From: Saccharospirillum sp039982735
Lineage (GTDB): Bacteria; Pseudomonadota; Gammaproteobacteria; Pseudomonadales; Natronospirillaceae
Direction: 5' to 3'
NCBI RefSeq assembly: GCF_039982735.1
Contig: NZ_JBDWXV010000009.1
Coordinates: 148,886 to 212,885 of the forward strand
DNA length: 64,000 nucleotides
Shown: in pieces, positions 27,047 to 35,526 of the stretch
Layout: the number at the start of each line of letters is the position of its first letter
How positions within the stretch are numbered: position 1 is the stretch's first letter
Notes under the pieces: model-generated
The model's database searches: none
What the model saw: the letters and a program-made list of their open reading frames with translations, nothing else
Told to the model about the DNA's origin: nothing
Made by a program: the position numbers and the translations under genes

Positions 27047-27877
27047 CTAGTCAGGGTGAACGGACGTTTCGGTCGTGCTGTTTTCGTTCGTGTTATTTGC
27101 GTTTTTGGTACTGACAATCGTTAACTGACAACCTGCATCTTCAATCATCTTCCGGCTTTTCGGATCGATACCATCGTCAGTTATGACGATATCCACCCGG
27201 GACAGCGGACACACAATCAGATTGCTGCGGCTTTGAAATTTGCTGCTATCAACCAACAACACCCGCTGATCGGCCTGATCCATCAATTTCATAACCGCTT
27301 GCACAATCTGCGGGTCTGCCTCCATCACCCCCTGAGGACCGACTCCCTGAGCACCGATAAACAGCATCGATGCGTAAAACCGGCTCGAAACATCATTCGG
27401 AAACGGACTCAAAATAATGTTCTGTTCCCGGTAAACACTGCCTCCCGGCAACGTCACCGAGCACTTGCTGCGCTTTACCAGCTGCTCGGCCATCACAAAC
27501 GAATTAGTCAGCACGTGCAGCTTGCGAGTGCGCATGAACTCAGCCATGAAGTAGGTTGTCGTGCCACCACTGATGGTCACCGACATGCCGTCTTCCAGCA
27601 GTTCCACAGCGGCTCGGGCAACTTCCCGCTTGGCCTTCGCATTAATCGTCTGATTAACCGAGTAAGGCCTGCCAACCAACCCCATATTGCTCGGTGGGTG
27701 CAATGCTTCCGCGCCCCCCCGGACCTTTTTCAGCTTCCTTTGCTGATGCAGTTCATTGATGTCTCTTCTGACAGTGGCCTCGGATGCCCCCAGCAATTCC
27801 ACCAAATACCCCAGAGTGGCGATGGGTTTCTCTTCCACCTCGGCCAGAATGATTCTATGCCGCTCAACTTCATGCAT
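27047..27877 (-). CDS. rhaR: DeoR-family rhamnose regulator
   Basis: This 276-residue repressor has an N-terminal DeoR helix-turn-helix (VELLGASEATVRRDINELHQ, about residues 28-47) and the C-terminal phosphosugar-binding DeoRC domain (TISGGTTTYFMAEFM and LLVDSSKFQ). In rhizobia the DeoR-type RhaR represses the two divergent rhamnose units. The ATG at 27877 is preferred; an in-frame TTG two codons upstream is also possible. It heads the minus-strand operon, and its likely operators are in the 27878-28086 divergent region. Confidence 0.88.
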   Translation of the reverse strand: MHEVERHRIILAEVEEKPIATLGYLVELLGASEATVRRDINELHQQRKLKKVRGGAEALHPPSNMGLVGRPYSVNQTINAKAKREVARAAVELLEDGMSVTISGGTTTYFMAEFMRTRKLHVLTNSFVMAEQLVKRSKCSVTLPGGSVYREQNIILSPFPNDVSSRFYASMLFIGAQGVGPQGVMEADPQIVQAVMKLMDQADQRVLLVDSSKFQSRSNLIVCPLSRVDIVITDDGIDPKSRKMIEDAGCQLTIVSTKNANNTNENSTTETSVHPD

Positions 27878-28086
27878 TTCCAATCCTCACTCGTCACTAT
27901 ATTTCATTTTCAATCATTATCAAGCTATAAATGACACTTAATGATCGGTATTGACATTTTAGGGGCTTGAATCAATACTTTGTTCCAATATCAATCATCC
28001 CAACCCGCTGATTGCACCATTTTAAACTATATTGACCGATTATGCGGTCTTGCCAATCATCACCGGCAAGCCAGGAGACACAATAC
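27878..28086. promoter_or_regulatory. Divergent rhaR/rhaD control region
   Basis: These 209 bases drive rhaR leftward and rhaD rightward. TTGACA (27951-27956), followed 17 bases later by AATACT (27974-27979), is a possible rhaD promoter. TCAATCAT occurs twice as a direct repeat (27910-27917 and 27991-27998), and ATCGGT near 27944 and ACCGAT near 28035 form a widely spaced inverted pair. Before the rhaD ribosome-binding site lie two small hairpins: GACCG/CGGTC (28034-28049) and CTTGCC/GGCAAG (28049-28070). These are candidate RhaR operators and leader structures. Confidence 0.5.
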
Positions 28087-30183
28087 ATGACCACTAACAC
28101 AGCACTTATCCCGGATTTGTGGGACGAAGCGCACGCCAGCACCTTATCAGAGGCTGAAAAGCTTCAATATCGATCAAATTTGCTCGGCTCTGACATGCGC
28201 GTCACCAACTATGGGGGTGGCAACACCTCTGCCAAGATTCAGGAAAAAGACCCCTTAACCGGTAAAGAAACTACCGTCCTGTGGGTGAAAGGCTCTGGAG
28301 GCGATATCGGCAGTATGGGCCTGAACGGCTTTTCAACGCTGTATCTGGATAAACTGAACGCACTGAAGGATCTGTACCGTGGTAAAGAGTACGAAGATGA
28401 AATGGTCGGCTACTTACCGCATTGCAACTTTAACCTGAACACTCGTGCCGCCAGTATTGATACGCCACTGCACGCCTATGTTCCCTTTACCCACGTCGAT
28501 CACCTGCACCCCGATGCAGTGATTGCCATCGCTGCGTCCAAAAACAGCCAGGAACTGACCGAAACCATTTATGGCCAGGACATCGGTTGGCTGCCCTGGC
28601 TGCGCCCTGGCTTTCAACTGGGCCTGGAACTGGAAAAAATTGCTCGCGCCAAACCGCACTTGAAAGGCGTCATTCTTGAAGCTCACGGCTTGTTCACCTG
28701 GGGAAAAACAGCCCGGGAGTGCTACCTCACCTCACTGGAAATGATCAACAAGGCACAGGCCTGGCTGGACGAGCAATTGAAAGACAAACCCGCTTTTTCG
28801 GGGGCTCTGTTTAAAAGCCTGGATGACGCCAAGCGCCGTGAGGTGGCCAGCCAGTTAATGCCTTCAATTCGGGGTAAAACCAGCAAAGTGCAGCGCCAGA
28901 TCGGCCACTTCAACGATTCAGCTGAAGTGCTGGAGTTCGTGAACTCCAAAGACCTCAAGTCGCTGGCCGAGATGGGCACCTCCTGCCCGGACCACTTTCT
29001 GCGCACCAAAATCAAGCCGCTGGTCGTCGACTATGATCCGACCCAAGACAACCTTGATGAAGTTCTGGCTGGTCTCGACGACCAACTGGCCGCTTACAAC
29101 CGGGATTACGCCGCTTACTACGACCGGTGCAAGCGCTCGAACAGCCCGGCCATGCGGGACTCCAACCCGGTCATCTACCTGGTGCCGGGTGTCGGTATGC
29201 TCTCGTTTGCCAAAGACAAAGCGACCGCCCGCATCGCCGGTGAGTTTTACGTTAACGCCATCAACGTCATGCGCGGTGCGTCGGGAGTCAGCGAATACAT
29301 GGGCTTGCCGGAACAGGAAGCCTTTGACATTGAATACTGGTTGCTTGAAGAAGCGAAGCTGCAGCGCATGCCCAAACCCAAGTCACTGGCTGGGCGCATC
29401 GCGGCTGTCACCGGCGGTGCCGGCGGCATCGGACAAGCTACCGCGGCACGACTGATTCAGGAGGGCGCCTGTGTGGTCTTGCTCGATATTGATCAGGACA
29501 GCCTCGACAAAACCGCAGCAGAGTTTTCAGAAGCCTTTGGCAAAGACAGTATCACGGCCTTACGCATGGATGTGACGCGCGAAGAGGACGTGGTCGCCGG
29601 ACTGAAGCACGCCAGTGTGGCTTTTGGTGGTGTCGACATTCTGGTGTCTAACGCCGGCATTGCCTCCTCAGCGCCACTGGAAGAAACGTCGCTGGAACTG
29701 TGGAATCGCAACCAGGACATTCTCTCAACCGGGTATTTCCTGGTGACCCGGGAAACCTTCAAGGTTCTGAAGCAGCAAGACATGGGCGGCAATGTGGTGT
29801 TTGTATCCAGCAAAAACGGCCTGGTCGCTTCCGCTAACGCCAGTGCTTATTGCACAGCAAAAGCGGCTGAAATCCAGCTTGCCCGATGTGTTGCACTGGA
29901 AGGCGCTCAGCATGGTATTCGGGCCAATGTGGTCAACCCGGACGCCGTGTTGCGAGGCTCCAAAATCTGGACCGGAAAATGGAAAGAAGAGCGTGCCGAT
30001 GCCTACAACCTGTCAACGGATGATCTGGAAGATCACTACCGCCAACGCAGCTTGTTAAAGCTGAGCGTTTTGCCGGAAGACATTGCCGAAGCCATCTACT
30101 TTTTCGTCTCGGATGCCTCGGCAAAATCCACCGGAAACATATTGAACGTTGATGCGGGCCATGCCCCGTCGTTCACTCGCTAA
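28087..30183 (+). CDS. rhaD: Bifunctional rhamnulose-1-phosphate aldolase / lactaldehyde (alcohol) dehydrogenase
   Basis: This 698-residue fusion starts with a class II aldolase/adducin domain (residues about 1-400; metal-binding His pairs in HAYVPFTHVDHLHPDAV and EAHGLFTWG). It continues as a short-chain dehydrogenase (about 430-698) with the NAD-binding TGGAGGIGQATAA near 438 and the catalytic YCTAK near 586. It would cleave L-rhamnulose-1-phosphate to dihydroxyacetone phosphate and L-lactaldehyde and act on the aldehyde. AGGAG precedes the ATG at 28087, which is preferred over 28042. It forms an operon with rhaI. Confidence 0.93.
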   Translation: MTTNTALIPDLWDEAHASTLSEAEKLQYRSNLLGSDMRVTNYGGGNTSAKIQEKDPLTGKETTVLWVKGSGGDIGSMGLNGFSTLYLDKLNALKDLYRGKEYEDEMVGYLPHCNFNLNTRAASIDTPLHAYVPFTHVDHLHPDAVIAIAASKNSQELTETIYGQDIGWLPWLRPGFQLGLELEKIARAKPHLKGVILEAHGLFTWGKTARECYLTSLEMINKAQAWLDEQLKDKPAFSGALFKSLDDAKRREVASQLMPSIRGKTSKVQRQIGHFNDSAEVLEFVNSKDLKSLAEMGTSCPDHFLRTKIKPLVVDYDPTQDNLDEVLAGLDDQLAAYNRDYAAYYDRCKRSNSPAMRDSNPVIYLVPGVGMLSFAKDKATARIAGEFYVNAINVMRGASGVSEYMGLPEQEAFDIEYWLLEEAKLQRMPKPKSLAGRIAAVTGGAGGIGQATAARLIQEGACVVLLDIDQDSLDKTAAEFSEAFGKDSITALRMDVTREEDVVAGLKHASVAFGGVDILVSNAGIASSAPLEETSLELWNRNQDILSTGYFLVTRETFKVLKQQDMGGNVVFVSSKNGLVASANASAYCTAKAAEIQLARCVALEGAQHGIRANVVNPDAVLRGSKIWTGKWKEERADAYNLSTDDLEDHYRQRSLLKLSVLPEDIAEAIYFFVSDASAKSTGNILNVDAGHAPSFTR

Positions 30184-30218
30184 GCCACATCATCAACGAA
30201 TTGTTAACAGGTGCCACC

Positions 30219-31511
30219 ATGACAACAATGATAAAAAACGAACGCATTGCAGAAGACAACGAACGGCAGTCAGCCGATTTGAACCGGGATTTTGAGGCAT
30301 TGGGTGAGAAGCTCAACCGCCGCAATATCGACATTCGGGCCCTGACAGAAACCGCAAGTCAGCTAACAGTTGCGCTGCCCTCCTGGGGCGTGGGCACAGG
30401 CGGAACCCGGTTCGCCCGCTTCCCCGGTCCCGGTGAGCCGCGCAACATCTTCGAAAAACTGGATGACTGTTCCGTCATTCATCAACTGGGGCGCGTTACG
30501 CCCAAGGTCTCTCTGCACATCCCCTGGGACCGGCCCAAAGACCCGGCTGAACTGCGCGGCTACGCCGAAGCCCGGGGCCTGGGCTTTGATGCGATGAACT
30601 CGAACACCTTTCAGGATCAGAAGGGCCAAGAAAAATCTTATAAATACGGCAGTCTGACGCACTCGCATGCCGAAGTCCGGTCCATGGCCGTCGAGCACAA
30701 CATCAATGTGATCGAACTGGGCAAACAACTGGGGTCCGATGCACTGACCGTCTGGGTAGGCGATGGATCCAACTTCCCCGGCCAGCAAAATTTCCGCGAC
30801 GCCTTTGCCCGCTATCTTGAGAGCGCCCGAACCATCTACAACGCCTTGCCCGGCGACTGGAACATGCTGCTGGAACACAAGATGTTCGAGCCCGCTTTCT
30901 ACTCCACCGTCATACAGGACTGGGGCAGCAGCTACCTGGCAGCTAAAGAGACGGGTGACCGTTGCCTGTGCCTGGTCGATCTGGGCCACCACGCACCCAA
31001 CGTCAACATTGAGATGATCGTCAGCCGCCTGGCACAGTTTGGCAAGCTCGGTGGTTTCCATTTCAACGACAGCAAATACGGCGACGACGACCTCGACAGC
31101 GGCTCCATCGACCCGTATCAGCTGTTTCTGGTGTTCAACGAACTGGTCGACGTCAAACAACGGGACAGCAGCTTTGCACCCTTCTATATGCTCGACCAGT
31201 CCCACAACGTCACCGACCCCATCGAAAGCCTGATGTACAGTGCCGCCGAAGTTCAGCGCGCATACGTCAAAGCACTACTGGTCGACCGGGTCAAGCTGAG
31301 CGAATACCAGCAAAACAACGACCCCTTGATGGCACAAGCGACCTTGAAGACCGCTTACAACCAAGACGTTGAGCCGATTTTGCAGATGGCCCGGCACCAG
31401 AACGGCGGCGCCATTGACCCGGTCGGAACGTACCGCAACAGCGGCTATCGGAATGAATGCGCCAAACAGCGACCGGTTGATCCGAACCAAAGTGGGTCTG
31501 GCATCGTGTAA
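30219..31511 (+). CDS. rhaI: L-rhamnose isomerase (catabolic, rhizobial/Pseudomonas type)
   Basis: The 430-residue barrel enzyme would convert L-rhamnose to L-rhamnulose. It resembles the RhaI/Pseudomonas stutzeri-type isomerase: VSLHIPWDRPKDPAELR, the metal-site region VWVGDGSNFPGQQNFRDAF, EHKMFEPAFYSTVIQDWGSS and GHHAPNVNIEMIVSRL. The ATG at 30219 follows an AGG ribosome-binding motif; an in-frame codon at 30201 lies too close to rhaD. It is 35 bases after rhaD and completes the pathway with RhaK and RhaU. A GC-rich hairpin at 31525-31549 follows. Confidence 0.93.
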   Translation: MTTMIKNERIAEDNERQSADLNRDFEALGEKLNRRNIDIRALTETASQLTVALPSWGVGTGGTRFARFPGPGEPRNIFEKLDDCSVIHQLGRVTPKVSLHIPWDRPKDPAELRGYAEARGLGFDAMNSNTFQDQKGQEKSYKYGSLTHSHAEVRSMAVEHNINVIELGKQLGSDALTVWVGDGSNFPGQQNFRDAFARYLESARTIYNALPGDWNMLLEHKMFEPAFYSTVIQDWGSSYLAAKETGDRCLCLVDLGHHAPNVNIEMIVSRLAQFGKLGGFHFNDSKYGDDDLDSGSIDPYQLFLVFNELVDVKQRDSSFAPFYMLDQSHNVTDPIESLMYSAAEVQRAYVKALLVDRVKLSEYQQNNDPLMAQATLKTAYNQDVEPILQMARHQNGGAIDPVGTYRNSGYRNECAKQRPVDPNQSGSGIV

Positions 31512-31524
31512 CCAGCAACAGCAC

Positions 31525-31549
31525 CGGCCGCGCAAGGAAGCGCGGGCCG
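31525..31549. other. GC-rich hairpin after rhaI
   Basis: CGGCCGCGC pairs with GCGCGGGCCG around the loop AAGGAA, with one bulged G, 14 bases after the rhaI stop. No T-tract is present. It is probably the 3' end structure of the rhaDI transcript. Confidence 0.5.
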
Positions 31550-31699
31550 CTACGAAGTATTGTTACAATGTATCCTCTAGTGCGTGCAGCATCTAACTCC
31601 GGTCAATGTCACCTTAACCCTGCTTTGCCCCTACCGAAATCCCGCCTCCCATATTACACTGGCGCCCCTCTGCCCAGCCGCTCAAAAACAGGACTCGTC

Positions 31700-32914
31700 A
31701 TGACTTTTTCGACTGAACAGTCAAGAAATGTCGTTGTTGTCAGCAACGTCGCCGATAACCCCTTCGCCATCGACATTGCCTACGCCGTCGGACAACTGGA
31801 AGACATCGCTGACAAGATCAGCATGAAACAGTTCATGAACTCCGAATTCTGCCCACGGTTTATTTCCGATGAACAGGATATGGACAACATTGGCCATACG
31901 CTGGATGGCAAGATTGTGGTCATCGTCAGCACCAGCAGCCACCTGAAGAGCCGACAGGAATTGGCCATGGCGAATCTGATCATCGCCCGGGCCGCCAAGG
32001 AAAACGGCGCCAAACAAGTCGTACTGGTTGAACCAGACTTGTTTTACAGCGCTCAGGACAGAGGGCCAAGAAAAGATCTGGGTGAAACCCACTTCGAACG
32101 CGACATCAAAGACATCAAGAAATTCGACGGCCAGCCCTTCACCGCAAAACTCTACGCACAGCTACTGAAACTCTCCGGGGTCGATTCCGTACTCACCGTT
32201 CACAATCACTCCAGCTCTGTTCAGAAAATCTTTTCCAATGTGTTTGAAGGTGACTTTCACAACCTGATCCCCTATGAAATTTACGCACACTATCTGTTGA
32301 ATTCCGACATTCTGAATTATGGCGACAGAGGCGAAGGCCTGGTGTTGTGTGCACCCGACAAAGGCGCGCGCGATTTCGTAAAAGAAATGTTCGACACTCT
32401 GGGCCTGAGCAAAGCCAAGTTCATCATGCTCGATAAAGAACGAACCGATGAACGTAAAGTCGAAATCACCCTGCACAAAGAAAGCGAACACACCTTCGAC
32501 GGACTTGAAGAAGCCAGCGTCATATTGTTCGACGACATGGTGCGCACCGGGTCGACCGTGGTTAAATCCTGCCAGTTCCTGAAACAGATCAACCCGAAAC
32601 GCCTGGTATTTGCAGTTTCACACTTTTACGCCAGCGATGAAGGCCGTGAACGCATGGCCCACCCGGCCATCGACGAAATTCTTACCCTGAACACCCTGCC
32701 CACTATTCTGAACCGCGACGAACAGGGCCGGCTGCGCAAAAAGCTGGTGGTGTTGAAAATCGAAAAATGGCTGGCGCAGGAATTGTGTCGCATTGTTGGT
32801 TTTCCGCAAGCGGAAGAGCTCAACCCCTACAAGATCGACATGTCATCAAAAAACCCGCGATTCAAGCGAAAAATCTGGTACAGCGATGAATTGAAAGCGC
32901 TTCATCAGCAGTAG
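31700..32914 (+). CDS. Ribose-phosphate pyrophosphokinase family protein, enlarged
   Basis: The 404-residue protein is related to PRPP synthetase, which transfers pyrophosphate from ATP to ribose 5-phosphate. Visible motifs are the PRPP-binding loop VILFDDMVRTGSTV, the ATP flexible-loop region SAQDRGPRKDLGETHFERD and AKLYAQLLKLSGVDSVLTVH. Canonical Prs is about 315 residues. This one has an extra C-terminal segment and lacks the standard RQDR...REPISAK spelling. It may be a divergent second Prs. The ATG at 31700 starts the conserved part; the frame is open from 31568 but not coding-like there. No functional partner is adjacent. Confidence 0.8.
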   Translation: MTFSTEQSRNVVVVSNVADNPFAIDIAYAVGQLEDIADKISMKQFMNSEFCPRFISDEQDMDNIGHTLDGKIVVIVSTSSHLKSRQELAMANLIIARAAKENGAKQVVLVEPDLFYSAQDRGPRKDLGETHFERDIKDIKKFDGQPFTAKLYAQLLKLSGVDSVLTVHNHSSSVQKIFSNVFEGDFHNLIPYEIYAHYLLNSDILNYGDRGEGLVLCAPDKGARDFVKEMFDTLGLSKAKFIMLDKERTDERKVEITLHKESEHTFDGLEEASVILFDDMVRTGSTVVKSCQFLKQINPKRLVFAVSHFYASDEGRERMAHPAIDEILTLNTLPTILNRDEQGRLRKKLVVLKIEKWLAQELCRIVGFPQAEELNPYKIDMSSKNPRFKRKIWYSDELKALHQQ

Positions 32915-32953
32915 GCTTATATAACCCAGACCCGATTACTACAACAGTACGGG

Positions 32954-33472
32954 TTACTCGGAGACCTGCCGGGCAAGGTAGACTTGCCCGGCAGGCAACG
33001 CCATTATTCGATTCGCCATTTCATGTTTCAGAACTTCCTGCCGGCGCTCATCTTCGGGTGTCCGGTCAGGCTTCCGACCTAGCGCAATAAACTCCGGGTC
33101 AATAATTCCGGGCTGAACAACCAGTTCAATAACCGTATTGCCATAGGTCACTCTGAACCAGTACCGCCCCCTTGCAGCCTCTACTGCTGCCTGGTCGCCC
33201 GCCTGTATATCGACCTCATAGCGCCCCTCGGTATTGGCGCGAGTAACCAACTCCACTACATCGCGTGCACCCGGACCGGGAAAGGCCGTCAGTACATGAA
33301 GTTTTCGGCGCTCAACCGGACGGCCACCATTCAACAGGGGTAAAGCCGCCTCCAGCATCTTAAAGCCGTGCGCAACGCCTCCCGGGAAGCCGCGTCCATG
33401 ATAGTTTAGTGCTTCGTCAAAGTTAAAAGACAAGGCGGTGTCATTTTCCAGAACAGTCAGTTGCTGTGTCAT
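32954..33472 (-). CDS. FmdE-like protein of the ABC importer operon
   Basis: The 172-residue protein resembles the FmdE family (named for a formylmethanofuran dehydrogenase-associated protein): LNYHGRGFPGGVAHGFKMLE corresponds to the conserved HGHxCPGxxxG region near residues 22-41. His25 is kept, but the usual Cys is Phe29, so the classical metal site is altered. The remainder (FPGPGARDVVELVTRANTEG, then a helix ending in ALPAGQVYLARQVSE) is unfamiliar. It is last in a six-gene minus-strand operon and overlaps the preceding gene by 32 bases. The assignment is tentative; function unknown. Confidence 0.6.
   Translation of the reverse strand: MTQQLTVLENDTALSFNFDEALNYHGRGFPGGVAHGFKMLEAALPLLNGGRPVERRKLHVLTAFPGPGARDVVELVTRANTEGRYEVDIQAGDQAAVEAARGRYWFRVTYGNTVIELVVQPGIIDPEFIALGRKPDRTPEDERRQEVLKHEMANRIMALPAGQVYLARQVSE
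32965..32995. repeat. Perfect 13-bp inverted repeat inside the 3' end of the FmdE-like gene
   Basis: CCTGCCGGGCAAG (32965-32977) and CTTGCCCGGCAGG (32983-32995) are exact reverse complements around a 5-base loop. They lie in the last codons of the minus-strand gene (encoding LPAGQVYLARQ) and between it and the convergent PRPP synthetase gene. There is no T-tract. It can act as a roadblock or RNA-stabilising hairpin for both converging transcripts (inference). Confidence 0.7.
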
Positions 33473-34127
33473 CGTGCTGCAACGCTCCCTCAATTTGTTG
33501 GTTAAGTCGTTTTCGTACCCAGGGTAAGAAGCCACCCAGAAACGCAGTTGTTGCAGGCATAAAAAAGCTGCCATGGTGATACATGGGGTCCAGGCTGGTG
33601 AGAATAAGATATCCCTCCCGCCCCAAAGGACCTTCCAATAAAACCGATTGCCCGCTGCGATGATTCAGGATGGAACAAAAGCCCTCGGGTAGCGTATGCA
33701 AGGCGTGCAAATGCCAGCGACAATCGGCAAACGCCACGTACTGAAACAGATCGTGGTTATCATCGGCCGGTTGCAGTTCTGGTCCGTCTTCTGCTGTTAA
33801 CCACCACCAATAGTTGGTAGCAACGGGCTCAGTAGGCAGCGGCATCAGCCAGGAGTCAGGCTGAGTCTCCCCCATGACCACGAGCAACCCACCTTGCTCA
33901 GCGAAACGCAGTAAATCGTCGCGCCAGGGAAGCAACCGATGCGCCGGTGTCCGGCATGGCACCAGAACCGCATCGGCCCGTTGCAGGTGTGCTTCGGTTA
34001 AATCGTCGAGATACACCACTTCATCAAAAAAAGGCGACAGCGCCGGATCGGTAAAGGTGAAATGGTGATAGGCCGCACCCGCATCCAGCGCAATCATATG
34101 TCCGCTATAGGACAAGGGTTGACTCAT
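33441..34127 (-). CDS. Glutamine-amidotransferase-like (class I fold) protein, importer operon
   Basis: This 228-residue soluble protein has alternating beta/alpha text such as ADAVLVPCRTPAHRLLPWRD and EQGGLLVVMGETQPDSWLMP. This resembles ThuA/GATase1-like flavodoxin folds at about residues 45-105. Near the place of the usual nucleophile elbow it reads VVMGETQ with no Cys, so amidotransferase chemistry is unlikely. A later part, GREGYLILTSLDPMYHHGSF, is conserved-looking. It overlaps its neighbours on both sides (TAATG at 34127). It seems to be a paralogue in architecture of the next gene. Function unknown. Confidence 0.6.
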   Translation of the reverse strand: MSQPLSYSGHMIALDAGAAYHHFTFTDPALSPFFDEVVYLDDLTEAHLQRADAVLVPCRTPAHRLLPWRDDLLRFAEQGGLLVVMGETQPDSWLMPLPTEPVATNYWWWLTAEDGPELQPADDNHDLFQYVAFADCRWHLHALHTLPEGFCSILNHRSGQSVLLEGPLGREGYLILTSLDPMYHHGSFFMPATTAFLGGFLPWVRKRLNQQIEGALQHDDTATDCSGK

Positions 34128-34777
34128 TAGCTGATTTCCCCCTCAAGACGCCCTTCGTTGTGATGCGCCAGAACCCAATTGCGCAAGTTCTCCAATACTG
34201 TATGACGCAGCTCTGTACTGTCGGCAAAGGTAAACAAATCGTTCCCGGCATGCATAAAAAAGGCTCCGCCCTGAGGCCGCGCCCAATACCAGTCAACAGG
34301 ATGCTCTTCTGGCTGCGGCCCCAATCCGTTAACTGGCGTGGCACCCGGCGGGGGCGGATTGTGACCACGACCCCAGAATCCTGCGACACCTTTGCGATAC
34401 GTCAGTGCCTCAGCCGGTACCTGTGAGAACAGCGGATGCACTTTCAACTGAGTAACGGTCAAATACGCCAGGGTGCGCACCGGCATGGGCACGAAGGGTA
34501 ATAACTCGGGTAACGGCGAATGGGCGATGGCGCCGTTCCAAATAACCAGCCCACCCTGGTTCAGATAACGCACCAGTCCGGCCCGTTGTCGTACCAGTGC
34601 AATCTGGTCGGCGTGTGATCCGATAATGACTGCGGGCCAATCGGTCACATTCACCCAATTCAGGTCATCAGGCTGCAGGGCGTCGAAGCCTATGAATGCC
34701 GCAGAGGCTTCTTGTTGCAGCGAGCCGGATACAGGACCGTCCTGAATGAGCCCAAGCATCAGGTAAGACGGATTCAT
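34127..34777 (-). CDS. Glutamine-amidotransferase-like protein, importer operon
   Basis: The 216-residue soluble protein has LVRYLNQGGLVIWNGAIAHS at about residues 75-94, the same GGLL/V strand-loop position as in the next gene, and a proline-rich stretch GRGHNPPPPGATPVNG near 137-152. A segment WARPQGGAFFMHAGNDLFTF ends the fold. No catalytic Cys-His-Glu triad is visible. ATGA overlaps join it to the upstream ATPase gene (34774-34777), so the two are translationally coupled. I cannot name a function; a role in handling or sensing the imported ligand is conceivable. Confidence 0.6.
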   Translation of the reverse strand: MNPSYLMLGLIQDGPVSGSLQQEASAAFIGFDALQPDDLNWVNVTDWPAVIIGSHADQIALVRQRAGLVRYLNQGGLVIWNGAIAHSPLPELLPFVPMPVRTLAYLTVTQLKVHPLFSQVPAEALTYRKGVAGFWGRGHNPPPPGATPVNGLGPQPEEHPVDWYWARPQGGAFFMHAGNDLFTFADSTELRHTVLENLRNWVLAHHNEGRLEGEIS

Positions 34778-35526
34778 GCCATCCCCCCGAATACCGGAAC
34801 AACCGCACGGTGCGACTGGCCATTGTGCTCAAAGGGCAACGTTCGAATATCGATGTTGTACAACCGCGCCATTTGCTGATCAGTCAGGACGTCGTCGCAT
34901 GCACCGAACTGGTACTCGTTTGGTCCAAACATCAGCAGAACACGATCGGCAATGGCCAGAGCATGTTGCGGCGAATGGGTGGTAAACAGCACGGTTACGC
35001 CATCGTTACGGGCTTGCTCGAGCACCGCAAGTACGCGGTTCTGATTGTGGTAATCGAGGGCCGAGGTGGGCTCATCCAGAACCAGAATATCGCACTGGGA
35101 CGCCAGAGCCCGTGCTATCAGCACCAACTGGCGCTGACCACCGCTGAGCTCTGTCAGCCGTCGACTGGCCAGTGCTTCGATGCCCACACGGGCCATGGCC
35201 TCGTCCGCCAGTTGATAGTCTGCCCGGCCGGGAGACGCAAACAATCCCAGAGTCCGGGCGCGTCCCATCACCACCAGATCACGAACCCGGTAAGGAAAAG
35301 AGGTGTCGGTTCCCTGCGGCACGTAAGCGGGCAGCCCTGCGAAACTAACACGGCCCTGTTGCGGTTTTATCAACCCTAAAATGGCCTTCAGCAGCGTCGT
35401 TTTACCGCGCCCATTCGGCCCGATAATGGCGCCCACTTCGCCTTTTAGCAGCGACAGGGAATGATGCTGAAATACCCAGGGAGATCGGGCATGGTGGCGA
35501 AAACCAAGATCCGTCGCTTCAATCAT
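34774..35526 (-). CDS. FecE/FhuC-type ABC transporter ATPase
   Basis: The 250-residue ATPase has Walker A GPNGRGKTT (about 36-44), signature LSGGQRQLVLIARALASQCD, Walker B ILVLDEPTSALDYHN and the H-loop TTHSPQHALAIAD. It belongs to the iron-siderophore/cobalamin/heme importer class. The ATG at 35526 is preceded by GGGGAGCG and lies in the last codons of the permease gene (overlap 35519-35526); an in-frame codon at 35586 is less likely. It energises the permease encoded before it. Confidence 0.92.
   Translation of the reverse strand: MIEATDLGFRHHARSPWVFQHHSLSLLKGEVGAIIGPNGRGKTTLLKAILGLIKPQQGRVSFAGLPAYVPQGTDTSFPYRVRDLVVMGRARTLGLFASPGRADYQLADEAMARVGIEALASRRLTELSGGQRQLVLIARALASQCDILVLDEPTSALDYHNQNRVLAVLEQARNDGVTVLFTTHSPQHALAIADRVLLMFGPNEYQFGACDDVLTDQQMARLYNIDIRTLPFEHNGQSHRAVVPVFGGMA

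Noticed and set aside
30363..31205. 280-codon frame antisense to rhaI
   Set aside because: It lies wholly inside a clear isomerase gene and has no family resemblance.
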